Positions 45,079 through 53,849 of a DNA stretch of 64,000 bases are shown here, piece after piece. The position numbers and the translations under genes are program-made. Numbering within the stretch: position 1 is the stretch's first letter; every line of letters starts with the position of its first letter. The stretch covers positions 124,001 through 188,000 of the forward strand of contig NZ_SJOJ01000005.1 in NCBI RefSeq assembly GCF_004330295.1. Reading direction: 5' to 3'. Source of the stretch: Rahnella victoriana. Lineage in GTDB: Bacteria; Pseudomonadota; Gammaproteobacteria; Enterobacterales; Enterobacteriaceae. The notes below the pieces were generated by a model. The model was not told the origin of the DNA. It did no database searches and saw only the letters and a program-made list of their open reading frames with translations.

Positions 45079-46470
45079 TTATTGCTTCACCAGCGCCCGT
45101 GCCTTATCCAGCAGGAAAGGCCGCAGATAACCGACGGTGTTTGACAGCAAAATCACGTCGTCGGAAAGGCGAAGGTTCAGCACATTTGTCAGGTATTTCT
45201 TACGTGTCAGCATGCGCTGCCAGACCTCCGGGAAGCGGGTTGCCAGCTCCCGGCGCAGCGTGCTGTCCGCCAGTGCCACCGTATCCTCAATACTGCTGCC
45301 GCCATAACCGGCGACCGACGGAATAATGTCGATCTGGAAAAGCATGCCGCTTTCCAGCGGAATGGACGAACCGTCATAAACCGGTGAACACAGCCATTCT
45401 TCATCGGCCACCAGATGGCCGGGATTGAGATGCCAGTGGAAATCACGTTGAGGCAGCGTCTCTTCGACCTGCCGGTAAAGCTCCCCGCCGGTCATGCCGA
45501 TCCGCAGCGTCTCCAGCCAGGTCACCACGGTGTGGTAATACGGCATCGCGACCCGCGCCAGCCAGTCCGAGACGGCTGGCGGTAACGCCGCTTCATTCGC
45601 CACGACATAGGCCGAACGGCTGGTCAGTCCGCCTTTGTAGCCGACGGTCAGGGAAAATTTATCCCCCTCGCGTATGATTTTATCGGAAGGATAAAGCGTC
45701 GCATGGGCAAAACGGTCACCGGTGGCGGCAATCATCACCACTGTGTTTTGCTGCCCGTCTCCTGCCAGCAACTGGCCGATCTGTTTTTCAGTTTTCCCCG
45801 GTTCAACGGCATCCAGCGCCGTCAAGACGCGGGTGGAGGCCAGATTCGCGCCGTACTCGTAAAACGCCACTTCATTGGCGTTGTTAATCCGCCGTGTGCC
45901 GCTTTCAGGGGAAATAAACAGGCCGGTGGCGTTAACGACCGCGTCATGTCCGGCGGCGGTGCGGACGGCGTCCAGCACAAACGCGGGCACATCGAAGGTG
46001 AATTTATCCGTGGCCGGATCGCAGCGGAAGAGTTTCCAGCCCGCGATGCCCGTCTGTTGCGCAGGCGCTATTCCGGCGCTTTTCAGCAATTCGTGCAAAG
46101 GCTGATGAGATTGCATCGGCTGGTTTGGCAGGGAAAATACCGGCGCATGCAGACATTTGCCGGGGTTGCGGGCATGCGGCACAAGTTTCAGGTTTTCGTT
46201 GCCCATGATGTAGGTCAGTTCGCCCGTGGCACGCACCACCAGTAAGGCTTCTTCAAAACGCGGGATAAATCCGGCGAGGTATTCAAAATTGCCACCGTGT
46301 TCCTTATCGGCATAAATCACCAGATGGTCCAGACTCAGGCGTTTCATGGCGGCAAGCACCTGCTGTAAACGTAAACGCAGGGTGTCATCTGACAACACCG
46401 GCGACGCAACCTGATGCCAGACGGCCGGAGCCGGGAGGGTTTGCAGCGAATACGGAAGTTCTGGTTTCAT
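45079..46470 (-). CDS. M24 (pita-bread fold) peptidase-like protein, metal site degenerate
   Basis: 463-residue cytoplasmic protein of the aminopeptidase P/creatinase fold, with an N-terminal creatinase-like domain (about 30-175) and a C-terminal pita-bread domain (about 195-455). Of the five usual metal ligands only two look intact: His in NPGHLV and Glu in SSIEDTV. The first Asp pair, normally in DxG...D, is replaced within SLTVGYKGGLTSRSAYV, and the usual E in the EPG region is Asp (LFQIDIIP). It is therefore probably not a normal dinuclear metallopeptidase. It may be a non-hydrolytic homologue or act metal-free, as creatinase does. It is a single gene, and the substrate is unknown. Confidence 0.75.
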   Translation of the reverse strand: MKPELPYSLQTLPAPAVWHQVASPVLSDDTLRLRLQQVLAAMKRLSLDHLVIYADKEHGGNFEYLAGFIPRFEEALLVVRATGELTYIMGNENLKLVPHARNPGKCLHAPVFSLPNQPMQSHQPLHELLKSAGIAPAQQTGIAGWKLFRCDPATDKFTFDVPAFVLDAVRTAAGHDAVVNATGLFISPESGTRRINNANEVAFYEYGANLASTRVLTALDAVEPGKTEKQIGQLLAGDGQQNTVVMIAATGDRFAHATLYPSDKIIREGDKFSLTVGYKGGLTSRSAYVVANEAALPPAVSDWLARVAMPYYHTVVTWLETLRIGMTGGELYRQVEETLPQRDFHWHLNPGHLVADEEWLCSPVYDGSSIPLESGMLFQIDIIPSVAGYGGSSIEDTVALADSTLRRELATRFPEVWQRMLTRKKYLTNVLNLRLSDDVILLSNTVGYLRPFLLDKARALVKQ

Positions 46471-46518
46471 GGCCTTTCCTTTTGCATGACAGAGAAAAGC
46501 CGATTATGCCCCGTTCGC

Positions 46519-47178
46519 TCAGTACCTTGAAGGAATATGATTAATCGCTTTTAGAATGCCCTTTTCCATCGTGATATATCCGCCGGTTTTCAGTTGCGCC
46601 AGAATTTTCATAATACTGCTGCGTGATAAAAACGTCCGGTTCATGACATAAGACACCGTGCTGATACTCTCTCTTATTTCTTCCGTCTCATACATCAGTT
46701 CATAAAGCTGATAACAGATTATCTCGTAGGAAGATAATGCCGAAATTTTTGCACAATGGTCATAAACCCGCGTGGAGGTGAAAATTAAAAGATGCGCCAG
46801 ACTTTTCCATAACTTTTCCCGCTCAATGATTTTATTGGCTTTTTCAAGGGGAAGATAACTGACCTCGGAGGATTCATGGATGCGGATAAATAAATAATCC
46901 GGTTCAGTGAGTTGCGTGCTCAACCCAAATACATAAGGGGCGGATTCCGAGTTTAACACCATGCCGTCAATTTTACGGTAAAGCAAAACGGTGCCTTTGT
47001 GTAATAAGAAGCAATGTCGTTCACCGCCTGACGTGTAGTTAAGTAACTGGCCGTCTTTTGTTTCTAATTTGTTAGAAAACGGATTCAGGTTTTTCATCAG
47101 TATATCGATATCACCGATCGGTTTTTTATCTCTCACGTTACAGTTGTCTGTAAAGAAAGGCTTTTTCCCGTCATGCAT
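46519..47178 (-). CDS. IprA-family (Crp-like winged-helix) regulator, divergent from fimbrial operon
   Basis: 219-residue protein with a cupin-like effector domain (about 40-130) and a C-terminal winged helix containing RTFLSRSSIMKILAQLKTGGYI and ending INHIPSRY, the hallmark end of the IprA/YaiV family. E. coli IprA affects peroxide resistance, and many paralogues sit beside fimbrial operons. I chose the ATG at 47178, 9 nt after GGAG; a GTG at 47193 is in frame. The gene is divergent from the major pilin gene across a 380-bp region containing a perfect palindrome. Regulation of the fimbriae is inferred from position. Confidence 0.85.
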   Translation of the reverse strand: MHDGKKPFFTDNCNVRDKKPIGDIDILMKNLNPFSNKLETKDGQLLNYTSGGERHCFLLHKGTVLLYRKIDGMVLNSESAPYVFGLSTQLTEPDYLFIRIHESSEVSYLPLEKANKIIEREKLWKSLAHLLIFTSTRVYDHCAKISALSSYEIICYQLYELMYETEEIRESISTVSYVMNRTFLSRSSIMKILAQLKTGGYITMEKGILKAINHIPSRY

Positions 47179-47558
47179 TCTGTTGCTCTCCACGAAATAA
47201 TGTTACCGGCCGGCGCTGGATGACCGGTAATTTCTGCGTGGATTATGCGAATTACAGAAAGGTTATAAAGTTGTTTGTCGGTGTAAAATTACACTCATAA
47301 TTCCCTTGAATCAGTAAGCCTGTTTATATCAGAATTGTCGTAAGCAATAAACGCCACGAAAATTGATCCCGGTCGTGATTTTATGAAAAGAGAGATTCTT
47401 AATATCCTGATTCATATTTTACGCTGCGATTTACGGCCTCCTGTTGCCCATCAGAACGTCATTTACTCATGGACATTCCGGTCGCGTGAAATCGTTATTC
47501 ATCAATAACGAATATTCATTACGCCCGGCGTCGGAATAGTTTTACTCAAGGAATTGTT
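47179..47558. other. Divergent promoter region of regulator and fimbrial operon
   Basis: No gene is seen in these 380 bp. It contains the palindrome at 47492-47511 about 48 bp before the pilin start, and AAGGA at the pilin ribosome site. I looked for a FimE/FimB-style pair of invertible repeats and found no long inverted pair flanking a switch segment. Confidence 0.5.
47492..47511. promoter_or_regulatory. Palindrome upstream of major pilin gene, candidate operator
   Basis: TCGTTATT (47492-47499) and AATAACGA (47504-47511) are perfect inverted copies around CATC. The centre is about 57 bp upstream of the pilin start, where a dimeric regulator could act on the promoter. Confidence 0.45.
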
Positions 47559-48086
47559 ATGAAAAAGAATCTTATTGCTGCTGCTGTTGCTATGACCGCT
47601 GTGTTTTCTGCTTCTTCCGTTTTAGCAGCAGGTGGACAGGTTAATTTTACGGGTGAAATCATTGATGCGGGTTGTGACATCGTGAACACGCCTTCCAATC
47701 CGCTGAACGTTAATATGGGCAGTGTGGCGAAAACCGAATTTACCGGCGCAGGCTCTACCGCTGCGGCGACGAAATTCGTGCTGCAACTGAAAAACTGTCC
47801 GGCGACAGTCAGCACCGCGTCCGTCAAATTTGATGGCACCAATGTTCAGGGTAATACCGGTGTACTGGCACTGACGCCACAATCTGGCGTCGCCACCGGC
47901 GTAGGCATTCAGATTTCTGATGCGTCTGATAACGTGCTGCCGCTGTTCACAGATTCTCAGGCTTATGCACTGACCACCGCGCAAGATAACAACCTGGAGT
48001 TCGTCGCACGCTACATCGCCACGTCTTCTACCGTTAATGCCGGTCCGGCCAACGCGGCGGCCAACTTCTCGGTCACCTACAACTAA
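47559..48086 (+). CDS. Major fimbrial subunit (FimA-like pilin)
   Basis: 175-residue type 1-like pilin exported through Sec and assembled by the following chaperone and usher. The signal peptide ends at SVLA. The mature N-terminal donor strand GGQVNFTGEIIDAGC is followed by a second cysteine in LQLKNC for the conserved disulfide, and the C-terminal FSVTYN has the penultimate Tyr of the pilin motif. It has AAGGA at a good distance. A hairpin after the gene would let it be made in excess over the downstream genes, as usual for major subunits. Confidence 0.93.
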   Translation: MKKNLIAAAVAMTAVFSASSVLAAGGQVNFTGEIIDAGCDIVNTPSNPLNVNMGSVAKTEFTGAGSTAAATKFVLQLKNCPATVSTASVKFDGTNVQGNTGVLALTPQSGVATGVGIQISDASDNVLPLFTDSQAYALTTAQDNNLEFVARYIATSSTVNAGPANAAANFSVTYN

Positions 48087-48121
48087 TTTCCGCTTTCCCG
48101 ACGGGTAAAGCCTGTTAATCC

Positions 48122-48144
48122 GGCTGGCAATGTCTTTGCCAGCC
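48122..48144 (+). terminator. Attenuating hairpin between pilin and chaperone genes
   Basis: GGCTGGCAA (48122-48130) pairs with TTGCCAGCC (48136-48144), followed by TTCTTTCTGTTTT. It lies in the 83-nt gap and probably terminates most transcripts, leaving some read-through into the chaperone gene. Confidence 0.7.
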
Positions 48145-48169
48145 TTCTTTCTGTTTTCGGAGTTAACCA

Positions 48170-48847
48170 ATGAACATGATCCCTGCCACCTTGCTGGCGG
48201 CATTACTGCTGTCTGCTGTCTCCGCACAGGCCGGTGTGGTCGTGGGCGGTACACGCCTGATTTATGACGGCAATAAAAAGGAGTCTTCACTGAGCGTCAG
48301 CAATCCGGACACACAGCCTTATCTGGTCCAGAGCTGGACGGAGACGGTCAGCGGCGGCGCTGAGAAAGCCCCCTTTGTGATCACGCCGCCGCTGTTCCGT
48401 TTAGGTAACGGCCAGACCAATGTGCTGCGCGTGGTGCGGGCCGGTGGAAATCTGCCCGCAGATAAAGAATCGCTGTTCTGGCTGAACATCAAAGCCATTC
48501 CTTCAGCGGAAAAAGATCACAGCCAGAACACCCTGCAGATTGCGGTCAAAACGCGCATCAAGCTGATTTACCGTCCGCAAGGGCTGAACGGCGTGCCGGA
48601 AGATCTGACCGACCAGTTGCGCTGGCAGCGCAGCGGCAATCTGTTGCAGGTGAGCAACCCGACACCTTTCTACATGAATTTTATGGAAATCCGCCTTGGC
48701 GGACAGGCGCTGAAAGAGGTGACGTATGTCGCGCCGGGAACCACCGCCAGTTTTGCCCTGCCAGCAGGCGCGGGCGGTAATACCGTGAGCTGGAAAATTA
48801 TCAGTGATTACGGCGCTATCGGCGTGGCACACAGCAAAGCGTTGTAA
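48170..48847 (+). CDS. Periplasmic fimbrial chaperone (PapD/FimC family)
   Basis: 225-residue chaperone that donates a strand to fimbrial subunits and delivers them to the usher. It has a signal peptide ending SAQA and two Ig-like domains. The subunit-binding residues lie in GGTRLIYDGNKKESSLSVSN (Arg) and in KTRIKLIYRP (Lys), with the conserved PPLFRL and LFWLNIKAIP strands. Length and spacing are standard. GGAG precedes the ATG by 7 nt. It lies between the pilin and usher genes in one operon. Confidence 0.94.
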   Translation: MNMIPATLLAALLLSAVSAQAGVVVGGTRLIYDGNKKESSLSVSNPDTQPYLVQSWTETVSGGAEKAPFVITPPLFRLGNGQTNVLRVVRAGGNLPADKESLFWLNIKAIPSAEKDHSQNTLQIAVKTRIKLIYRPQGLNGVPEDLTDQLRWQRSGNLLQVSNPTPFYMNFMEIRLGGQALKEVTYVAPGTTASFALPAGAGGNTVSWKIISDYGAIGVAHSKAL

Positions 48848-48904
48848 GTCAAACGGCGTGGGATACCCCACTGGGCAAATGTTGAAAACAGGGATGTGGA
48901 AATC

Positions 48905-51499
48905 ATGAAGAGCCAAAATAAACGGAGTCTGTGCCAGCCATGTCGGCGTTTCAGCCGTCTGGCCTGTTTCATCGCCGGGCAACTGACGCTGCTCGGCAGC
49001 TCATCATTACCTGCTTATGCCAGTGATTATTTCAATCCGGCGTTGCTGGAAAGAGACAATCCCGGTCAGGGAACCACGGATCTGACGGTGTTCGAACAAG
49101 ACACCGGCCAGTTGCCGGGGGTGTACCGCGTGGATATTTATCTTAATAACCAGCAGCAGGACACCCGCGACGTGACGTTTTCCATGCGTAAAGATGCTCA
49201 GGGTCAGGAAAGCCTGCAGCCCTGCCTGAGTGTCGCGCAACTCAGTGAGATGGGCGTCAAAACCGATCTGTATCCGGCGCTGGGCGAACACAGCGCGCAA
49301 TGCGCCGATCTGCGTGCCATCCCGCAGGCCAGTGCCGAATTTCGTTTCAGCGCACAGCAACTTCTTCTCAGCGTGCCGCAGATTGCCATCGCGCAAAAAG
49401 CCCGGGGATATGTGGCGGAAAGTCAGTGGGACAACGGTATTCCGGCGTTTTTACTCAACTACAACCTGAGCGGTGCTGCCAGCAGCGGGCGGGGAAATCA
49501 CGCCACTGACGGGCAGTCGCAATACGCCAACCTGCGTCCCGGCATCAACGCTGGTCCGTGGCGTTTGCGTAATTACACCACCTGGAACCGCGACAGCAGC
49601 GGTCAGGATAAGTGGGACACGGTATATACCTACGCATCGCGCAGCATTATTGCGCTCAAAAGCCAGATGGTGCTGGGCGACAGCACCTCGCCCGCCGATG
49701 TGTTTGACAGCGTGCCGTTTCGCGGCGCGCAACTGGCTTCCGACGATGACATGGTGCCTGACAGCCTGAAAGGCTATGCGCCGGTGGTTCGCGGTATCGC
49801 GCGCACCAACGCTCAGGTGATTATCCGCCAGAACGGCTATGTCATCGATCAGCGATATGTGGCACCGGGCGCGTTTGAAATCACCGACATGTTCCCGACG
49901 GGCGGCTCCGGCGATTTGATCGTCACCATCAAAGAAGCCGATGGCAGCGAGCAGATTTTTGCCGTGCCTTTTGCCTCGCTCCCCGTTCTGCAACGTGAAG
50001 GACGGCTGAAATACAGCCTGACCGGCGGCCAGTACCGCGCTTATGACAACAGCGTCGAGCGTTCGTCCTTTATGCAGGGCACGGTGATTTATGGTTTACC
50101 GCAGGGGTTCACGGCGTACGGCGGCGGGCAATATGCCGGTCACTATCAGTCACTCGCGCTCGGGCTGGGGAAAAATCTGGGGGATCTGGGCGCCCTTTCC
50201 GCAGACGCCACCGTCGCGCGTTCGGCCCTGCAAAACACCTCACAGGAAACCGGACAGTCATGGCGGGTGCGCTACAGCAAAAACATCGTGCAGACCGGCA
50301 CCAACTTTGCGATCGCCGGTTACCGCTATTCGACTGACGGCTATTACAGCCTGCAGGAAACGCTCGACACCTGGCGTGAGACACCGCTGACGGTACAGAC
50401 AGAACGCCGCCGCAACCGCAGCGAGATGACCCTGAGTCAGAACTTGTGGGAAGACGGGGGATCCGTGTCCCTGAGCTGGGTCAGTCAGGATTACTGGAAC
50501 AGCAGCCGCACACTGCGCTCTGTCGGCATCGGCTATAACAATGGCTGGCACGGTATCAGCTACGGGCTGAGCTACAGCTACAACATCAATTCCACGTCAG
50601 GCGACAGCGGCAACAGCGGATATCACGCCAGCAACGGGCGGATCTACAACAAAGATCAGGTCTTCGGATTCAACCTCAGCGTGCCGCTCGGCGGTGTCAC
50701 GGGCAATACCTACGCCACTTATAACGTCAATACCAGCCAGCAGGGCAACACCTCACACAGTGCGGGCCTGAGCGGGACGGCACTGGCGGATAACAATCTC
50801 AGCTGGTCCGTACAGGAAGGCTACGGCACCGGCGGGACCGGCAACAGCGGCAATATGAACGCCGATTATCGCGGCACCTACGGCGAAGTCAGTGCCGGTT
50901 ACGGCTATGACCAGAACAGCAAACGGCTGAATTACGGTTTGCAGGGCGGCATTGTGGCTCATCAGCAGGGGGTTACCTTCGGTCAGCCGATGGGCGAAAC
51001 CGTCGCACTGGTCGAAGCGCCGGGCGCTAAAGGCGTGGGTATCAGTAATCAGACCGGGGTGAAAACCGACTGGCGCGGTTACGCCATCCTGCCTTACACC
51101 ACGCCTTACCGGCAAAATCAGGTGCAGCTGAACACCGAAACGCTGCCGGAAGACGTCGAACTGACGCTCACCAGTCAGAACGTGGTGCCGACCCGTGGCG
51201 CGGTGGTCAGGGCCAGTTTCGACACACACGTCGGCCAGCGTGTGCTGATGACGTTACTGCGCGCAGGCGGCGCGCCGGTACCTTTCGGTGCGACGGTGGA
51301 CGATCCGGCGCAGGCCAGCGTGCAGGGCTTTATCGTCGGCGATGGCGGTCAGGTGTACCTGACCGGACTGGCAGACAGCGGCCTGCTGAATGTGCAGTGG
51401 GGCAAAAATGCGGGTGAACATTGTCAGGTCAGATTTAGCCTGACAAAACCAACGACCGGCAGCGCGGGCGTTCAGATGCTGAACGTGCCTTGTCAGTGA
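48905..51499 (+). CDS. Fimbrial outer-membrane usher (FimD/PapC family)
   Basis: 864-residue 24-strand usher through which pilin subunits are assembled. In order: signal peptide (first ~45 residues, ending AYA), N-terminal chaperone-binding domain (DYFNPALLERDNPGQ), barrel with the plug region (DDDMVPDSLKGYAPVVRGIARTNA, the usher signature) and two C-terminal Ig-like domains ending in the paired-cysteine segment EHCQVRFSL and NVPCQ. I chose the ATG at 48905; an in-frame GTG at 48896 precedes it by three codons. It ends 4 nt before the tip-subunit gene. Confidence 0.95.
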   Translation: MKSQNKRSLCQPCRRFSRLACFIAGQLTLLGSSSLPAYASDYFNPALLERDNPGQGTTDLTVFEQDTGQLPGVYRVDIYLNNQQQDTRDVTFSMRKDAQGQESLQPCLSVAQLSEMGVKTDLYPALGEHSAQCADLRAIPQASAEFRFSAQQLLLSVPQIAIAQKARGYVAESQWDNGIPAFLLNYNLSGAASSGRGNHATDGQSQYANLRPGINAGPWRLRNYTTWNRDSSGQDKWDTVYTYASRSIIALKSQMVLGDSTSPADVFDSVPFRGAQLASDDDMVPDSLKGYAPVVRGIARTNAQVIIRQNGYVIDQRYVAPGAFEITDMFPTGGSGDLIVTIKEADGSEQIFAVPFASLPVLQREGRLKYSLTGGQYRAYDNSVERSSFMQGTVIYGLPQGFTAYGGGQYAGHYQSLALGLGKNLGDLGALSADATVARSALQNTSQETGQSWRVRYSKNIVQTGTNFAIAGYRYSTDGYYSLQETLDTWRETPLTVQTERRRNRSEMTLSQNLWEDGGSVSLSWVSQDYWNSSRTLRSVGIGYNNGWHGISYGLSYSYNINSTSGDSGNSGYHASNGRIYNKDQVFGFNLSVPLGGVTGNTYATYNVNTSQQGNTSHSAGLSGTALADNNLSWSVQEGYGTGGTGNSGNMNADYRGTYGEVSAGYGYDQNSKRLNYGLQGGIVAHQQGVTFGQPMGETVALVEAPGAKGVGISNQTGVKTDWRGYAILPYTTPYRQNQVQLNTETLPEDVELTLTSQNVVPTRGAVVRASFDTHVGQRVLMTLLRAGGAPVPFGATVDDPAQASVQGFIVGDGGQVYLTGLADSGLLNVQWGKNAGEHCQVRFSLTKPTTGSAGVQMLNVPCQ

Positions 51500-51503
51500 G
51501 GGA

Positions 51504-52523
51504 ATGATGAAGATAACGAAATGGATGAAAAGGATCCTGTTGCTGGCGGGTCTGGTGTCGGGGCTGTGTTTTCTCTCGCCTGCGGCGCAGGCGGCTAACT
51601 CGGGTTGCACCAGTTCCCCCGATATTCCGGGGAAGGCGACGTTAAGCGCCGTGGCCGTGGATGCCACATTGCCGGTCGGCTCCGTGATCCCCGGCACCGA
51701 AAGGGCATTCAGTTTTGCAGGTAACTGCGCCGCCATCAGCGGCGTGCCGCAAGGGGCGGTGATCATCACCTGTTACTATGGTTCAGGGACTGAAGTTGCC
51801 GGGATGCCGGGTGTGTATAACACCGGCGTCAGCGGGATCGGCATCGCGCTGGTGAACGGTGCCGGGCAACGGGTGGCTGGCGGAGGTGCCGGATGTGACA
51901 CGCGAAATACCCCGCTGGGGTATATCTCCAATACGCCTGCGAAAACCTTTTCCATCAACATGACGCTGGAATTAGTTAAAACCTCGGCCACGGTGGGTTC
52001 CGGCTCGCTCCTGCGCGCACAGACTATCTTTGGGATTGGTATGTACAACACCGGCTACGGTCTGGGGAGTAATGCGGACAGTTCGGTGTCTTACTCAGGG
52101 AACATCATTTATAAAAGCGTCGCCTGCACGACCGGCATCACGGTGCCCGTGCGGCTCGGGCGGATCCCCGCTTCTGACTTTCGGGGCGTCGGTTCAACCT
52201 CAGCACAAACCCTGTTCACCGTGCCGGTCACCTGCGATACCCCGGTTAACGTCAGCATGTCGATGTCATCGCCGGTGTATGCGTCTAAGCCCGCCGGGGT
52301 TATCGGTTTAACCCCGGCGGCCGGTAATGCGGGGGGCGTGGGGATCCAGATGTTGTACAACAATTTGCCGGTGGTATTTGACAGCTATTTCCCGGTCGGT
52401 GCGATCGCCAGCGCAGGCGCGACGCTGAATGTGCCATTCACGGCCCGTTATTATCAGTCAGCGGCCACCGTCACGCCGGGTATCGCCAATGCTACCGCGA
52501 CGTTCACGCTGGCCTATCAGTAA
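51504..52523 (+). CDS. Fimbrial tip adhesin (FimH-like two-domain subunit)
   Basis: 339-residue last gene of the fimbrial operon. The signal peptide ends near AAQA. The first half (about 30-185, with several cysteines) would be the receptor-binding domain and does not look like mannose-specific FimH. The second half (about 190-339) is a pilin domain, with VPVRLGRIPASDFRGVG and the terminal strand ATATFTLAYQ. Terminal position, double length and a single pilin-like end are what mark it as the adhesin. The ligand is unknown. Confidence 0.85.
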   Translation: MMKITKWMKRILLLAGLVSGLCFLSPAAQAANSGCTSSPDIPGKATLSAVAVDATLPVGSVIPGTERAFSFAGNCAAISGVPQGAVIITCYYGSGTEVAGMPGVYNTGVSGIGIALVNGAGQRVAGGGAGCDTRNTPLGYISNTPAKTFSINMTLELVKTSATVGSGSLLRAQTIFGIGMYNTGYGLGSNADSSVSYSGNIIYKSVACTTGITVPVRLGRIPASDFRGVGSTSAQTLFTVPVTCDTPVNVSMSMSSPVYASKPAGVIGLTPAAGNAGGVGIQMLYNNLPVVFDSYFPVGAIASAGATLNVPFTARYYQSAATVTPGIANATATFTLAYQ

Positions 52524-52573
52524 AGAAAACTCACATTTTTACCTGCAGGGAAGCCGGGTTTCTTTGCGTATAG

Positions 52574-52613
52574 TGGCAGGGAATTATGCTAAATTTAAAG
52601 CAATTCCCTGCCA
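52574..52613. promoter_or_regulatory. Large perfect inverted repeat before second IprA-like gene
   Basis: TGGCAGGGAATT (52574-52585) and AATTCCCTGCCA (52602-52613) are perfect 12-bp inverted copies with a 16-nt AT-rich centre that can extend the stem (GCT/AGC). It lies between the adhesin stop and the regulator start and overlaps a TATAGT -10-like element at 52569-52574. It may be an operator, an mRNA leader structure, or a fimbrial operon terminator without a clean T-tract. Confidence 0.5.
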
Positions 52614-52632
52614 TTATCTTCTGCACAGGTAC

Positions 52633-53271
52633 ATGAATATGTCTGCTGAGAATGCCCCGGGCAATGCCCTCGATCAGGCCACCGCCGAGCTTTTCGAGAA
52701 ACTCAGCCCCTGTGTTCAATTCAAACCTGTTCCTCCCGGCTCACGTTTTTATCTTCATGAAAACGGGGAGGTCTATTGTTATTTCATCCGCAAAGGCTGG
52801 TTCAAGATATTCCATAACCCTGAGCCGGTACTGATCGGCACCCTCTCCGTTCCGGGCATTATCGGTCTGGGTGGCGCGGTGCCGCCGGGATCGCGCATGT
52901 TTATTCAGGCACAGGACGAATCAGAAATTGCGGTTGCCACCGTAAAAGAAATGCGCGAAGTGATTGAGCGGCTGGATTTGTGGGAACTGATGACGCGGCA
53001 TCTGATGAGGATGAGTCAGAAACTGTATGTCAAAAGCAGTCTGCTGATGGCCCCGACCTCTTATGAAATTCTCCGGCACCAGCTTCTGGAACTGATCAGT
53101 GAACCGCCGGAAATTCGCGAAAACATTCCTGCTGCTCAATATATTCAGCTCAAGACGCAACTTTCCCGCAGCACGATCATGAAAGTGCTGTCGCAACTGA
53201 AACAGGGGGGATATGTGACGCTGGATAACGGCATTCTGAAAGAAGTGATCCGCCTGCCGCTGAAGTACTGA
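52633..53271 (+). CDS. Second IprA-family (Crp-like winged-helix) regulator
   Basis: 212-residue protein with a cupin-like N-terminal domain (CVQFKPVPPGSRFYLHENGEVY) and a C-terminal winged helix with TQLSRSTIMKVLSQLKQGGYV, ending VIRLPLKY like IprA. The frame is open upstream into the adhesin gene, but the protein begins at MNMSAEN; either of two ATGs (52633 or 52639) may serve, the second with the better spacing from AGG. It follows the fimbrial operon on the same strand by 110 nt, so read-through is possible. It is clearly related to the divergent regulator at the other end of the operon. Confidence 0.85.
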   Translation: MNMSAENAPGNALDQATAELFEKLSPCVQFKPVPPGSRFYLHENGEVYCYFIRKGWFKIFHNPEPVLIGTLSVPGIIGLGGAVPPGSRMFIQAQDESEIAVATVKEMREVIERLDLWELMTRHLMRMSQKLYVKSSLLMAPTSYEILRHQLLELISEPPEIRENIPAAQYIQLKTQLSRSTIMKVLSQLKQGGYVTLDNGILKEVIRLPLKY

Positions 53272-53324
53272 ACGGGCAATACGGTGAGGAAGAAAGCGCG
53301 CGGTGAAGCGCGCTGTGCTGACCG

Positions 53325-53690
53325 TTACGCGGCTTTGACGGCGCGCACTTTTTTGGCCGGTGCCGCTTCTTCAGCCACAACGTCTTCAGAAGCCACGTTT
53401 TCTGCTTCCTCAGCCGCCGGGGTTTCTGCAACAGGAGGTTGTACTGTGTCGGTTTCCGGCAGTTTGCTGGTGCGCAGGATGTGCTGAACCGCGTCTTTCT
53501 GCTCGGCAAGGTGAAGCGCAATGTTTTCGGCCAGCGCTTCATCCATTTCAAGATTGCTTTGTAACAGCCATTCCGTGAAAGCATCTGCCATGTCGAGCAT
53601 TTTGTCGTAAGCGTCCGCTTCTTTCTTATTGGCAAATGTCATTTTCTCTTCACCTTTTCTGACGACAACAAATTTTGTTTCAACAGCCAT
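53325..53690 (-). CDS. yebG: YebG-family SOS-induced protein
   Basis: 121-residue small cytoplasmic protein of the SOS regulon; its molecular role is not established. The first ~75 residues match E. coli YebG (MAVETKFVVVRKGEEKMTF, then KKEADAYDKMLDMAD and AEQKDAVQHIL). It is longer than the 96-residue E. coli protein because of an Ala/Glu/Val-rich C-terminal tail ending in a basic PAKKVRAVKAA. A perfect LexA box lies 16 bp upstream of the start, and AAGGAG precedes the ATG. It is monocistronic, with a GC-rich hairpin (53295-53314) after the stop. Confidence 0.94.
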   Translation of the reverse strand: MAVETKFVVVRKGEEKMTFANKKEADAYDKMLDMADAFTEWLLQSNLEMDEALAENIALHLAEQKDAVQHILRTSKLPETDTVQPPVAETPAAEEAENVASEDVVAEEAAPAKKVRAVKAA

Positions 53691-53705
53691 GATTCGCTCC
53701 TTATA

Positions 53706-53721
53706 CTGTAATTATATACAG
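53706..53721. promoter_or_regulatory. LexA box (SOS operator) of yebG
   Basis: CTGTAATTATATACAG is a perfect CTGT-N8-ACAG with the preferred AT-rich centre, 16 bp upstream of the yebG start codon. Confidence 0.92.
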
Positions 53722-53849
53722 CATACCAATAATCAGTGCAGGATACATCATCCTGACTGTTTTTTATAGTCCGGTGCAGGCGTGAATTTCTCACAGATAA
53801 CCGCTAAGGTAGAAAACAGCCTGTTTTATAACATTATTGTGAGGATCCC

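Noticed and set aside
47179..47558. Phase-variable invertible fimbrial promoter
   Set aside because: I looked for a pair of inverted repeats flanking a switch and for FimB/FimE-type recombinase genes; neither is present in the window.
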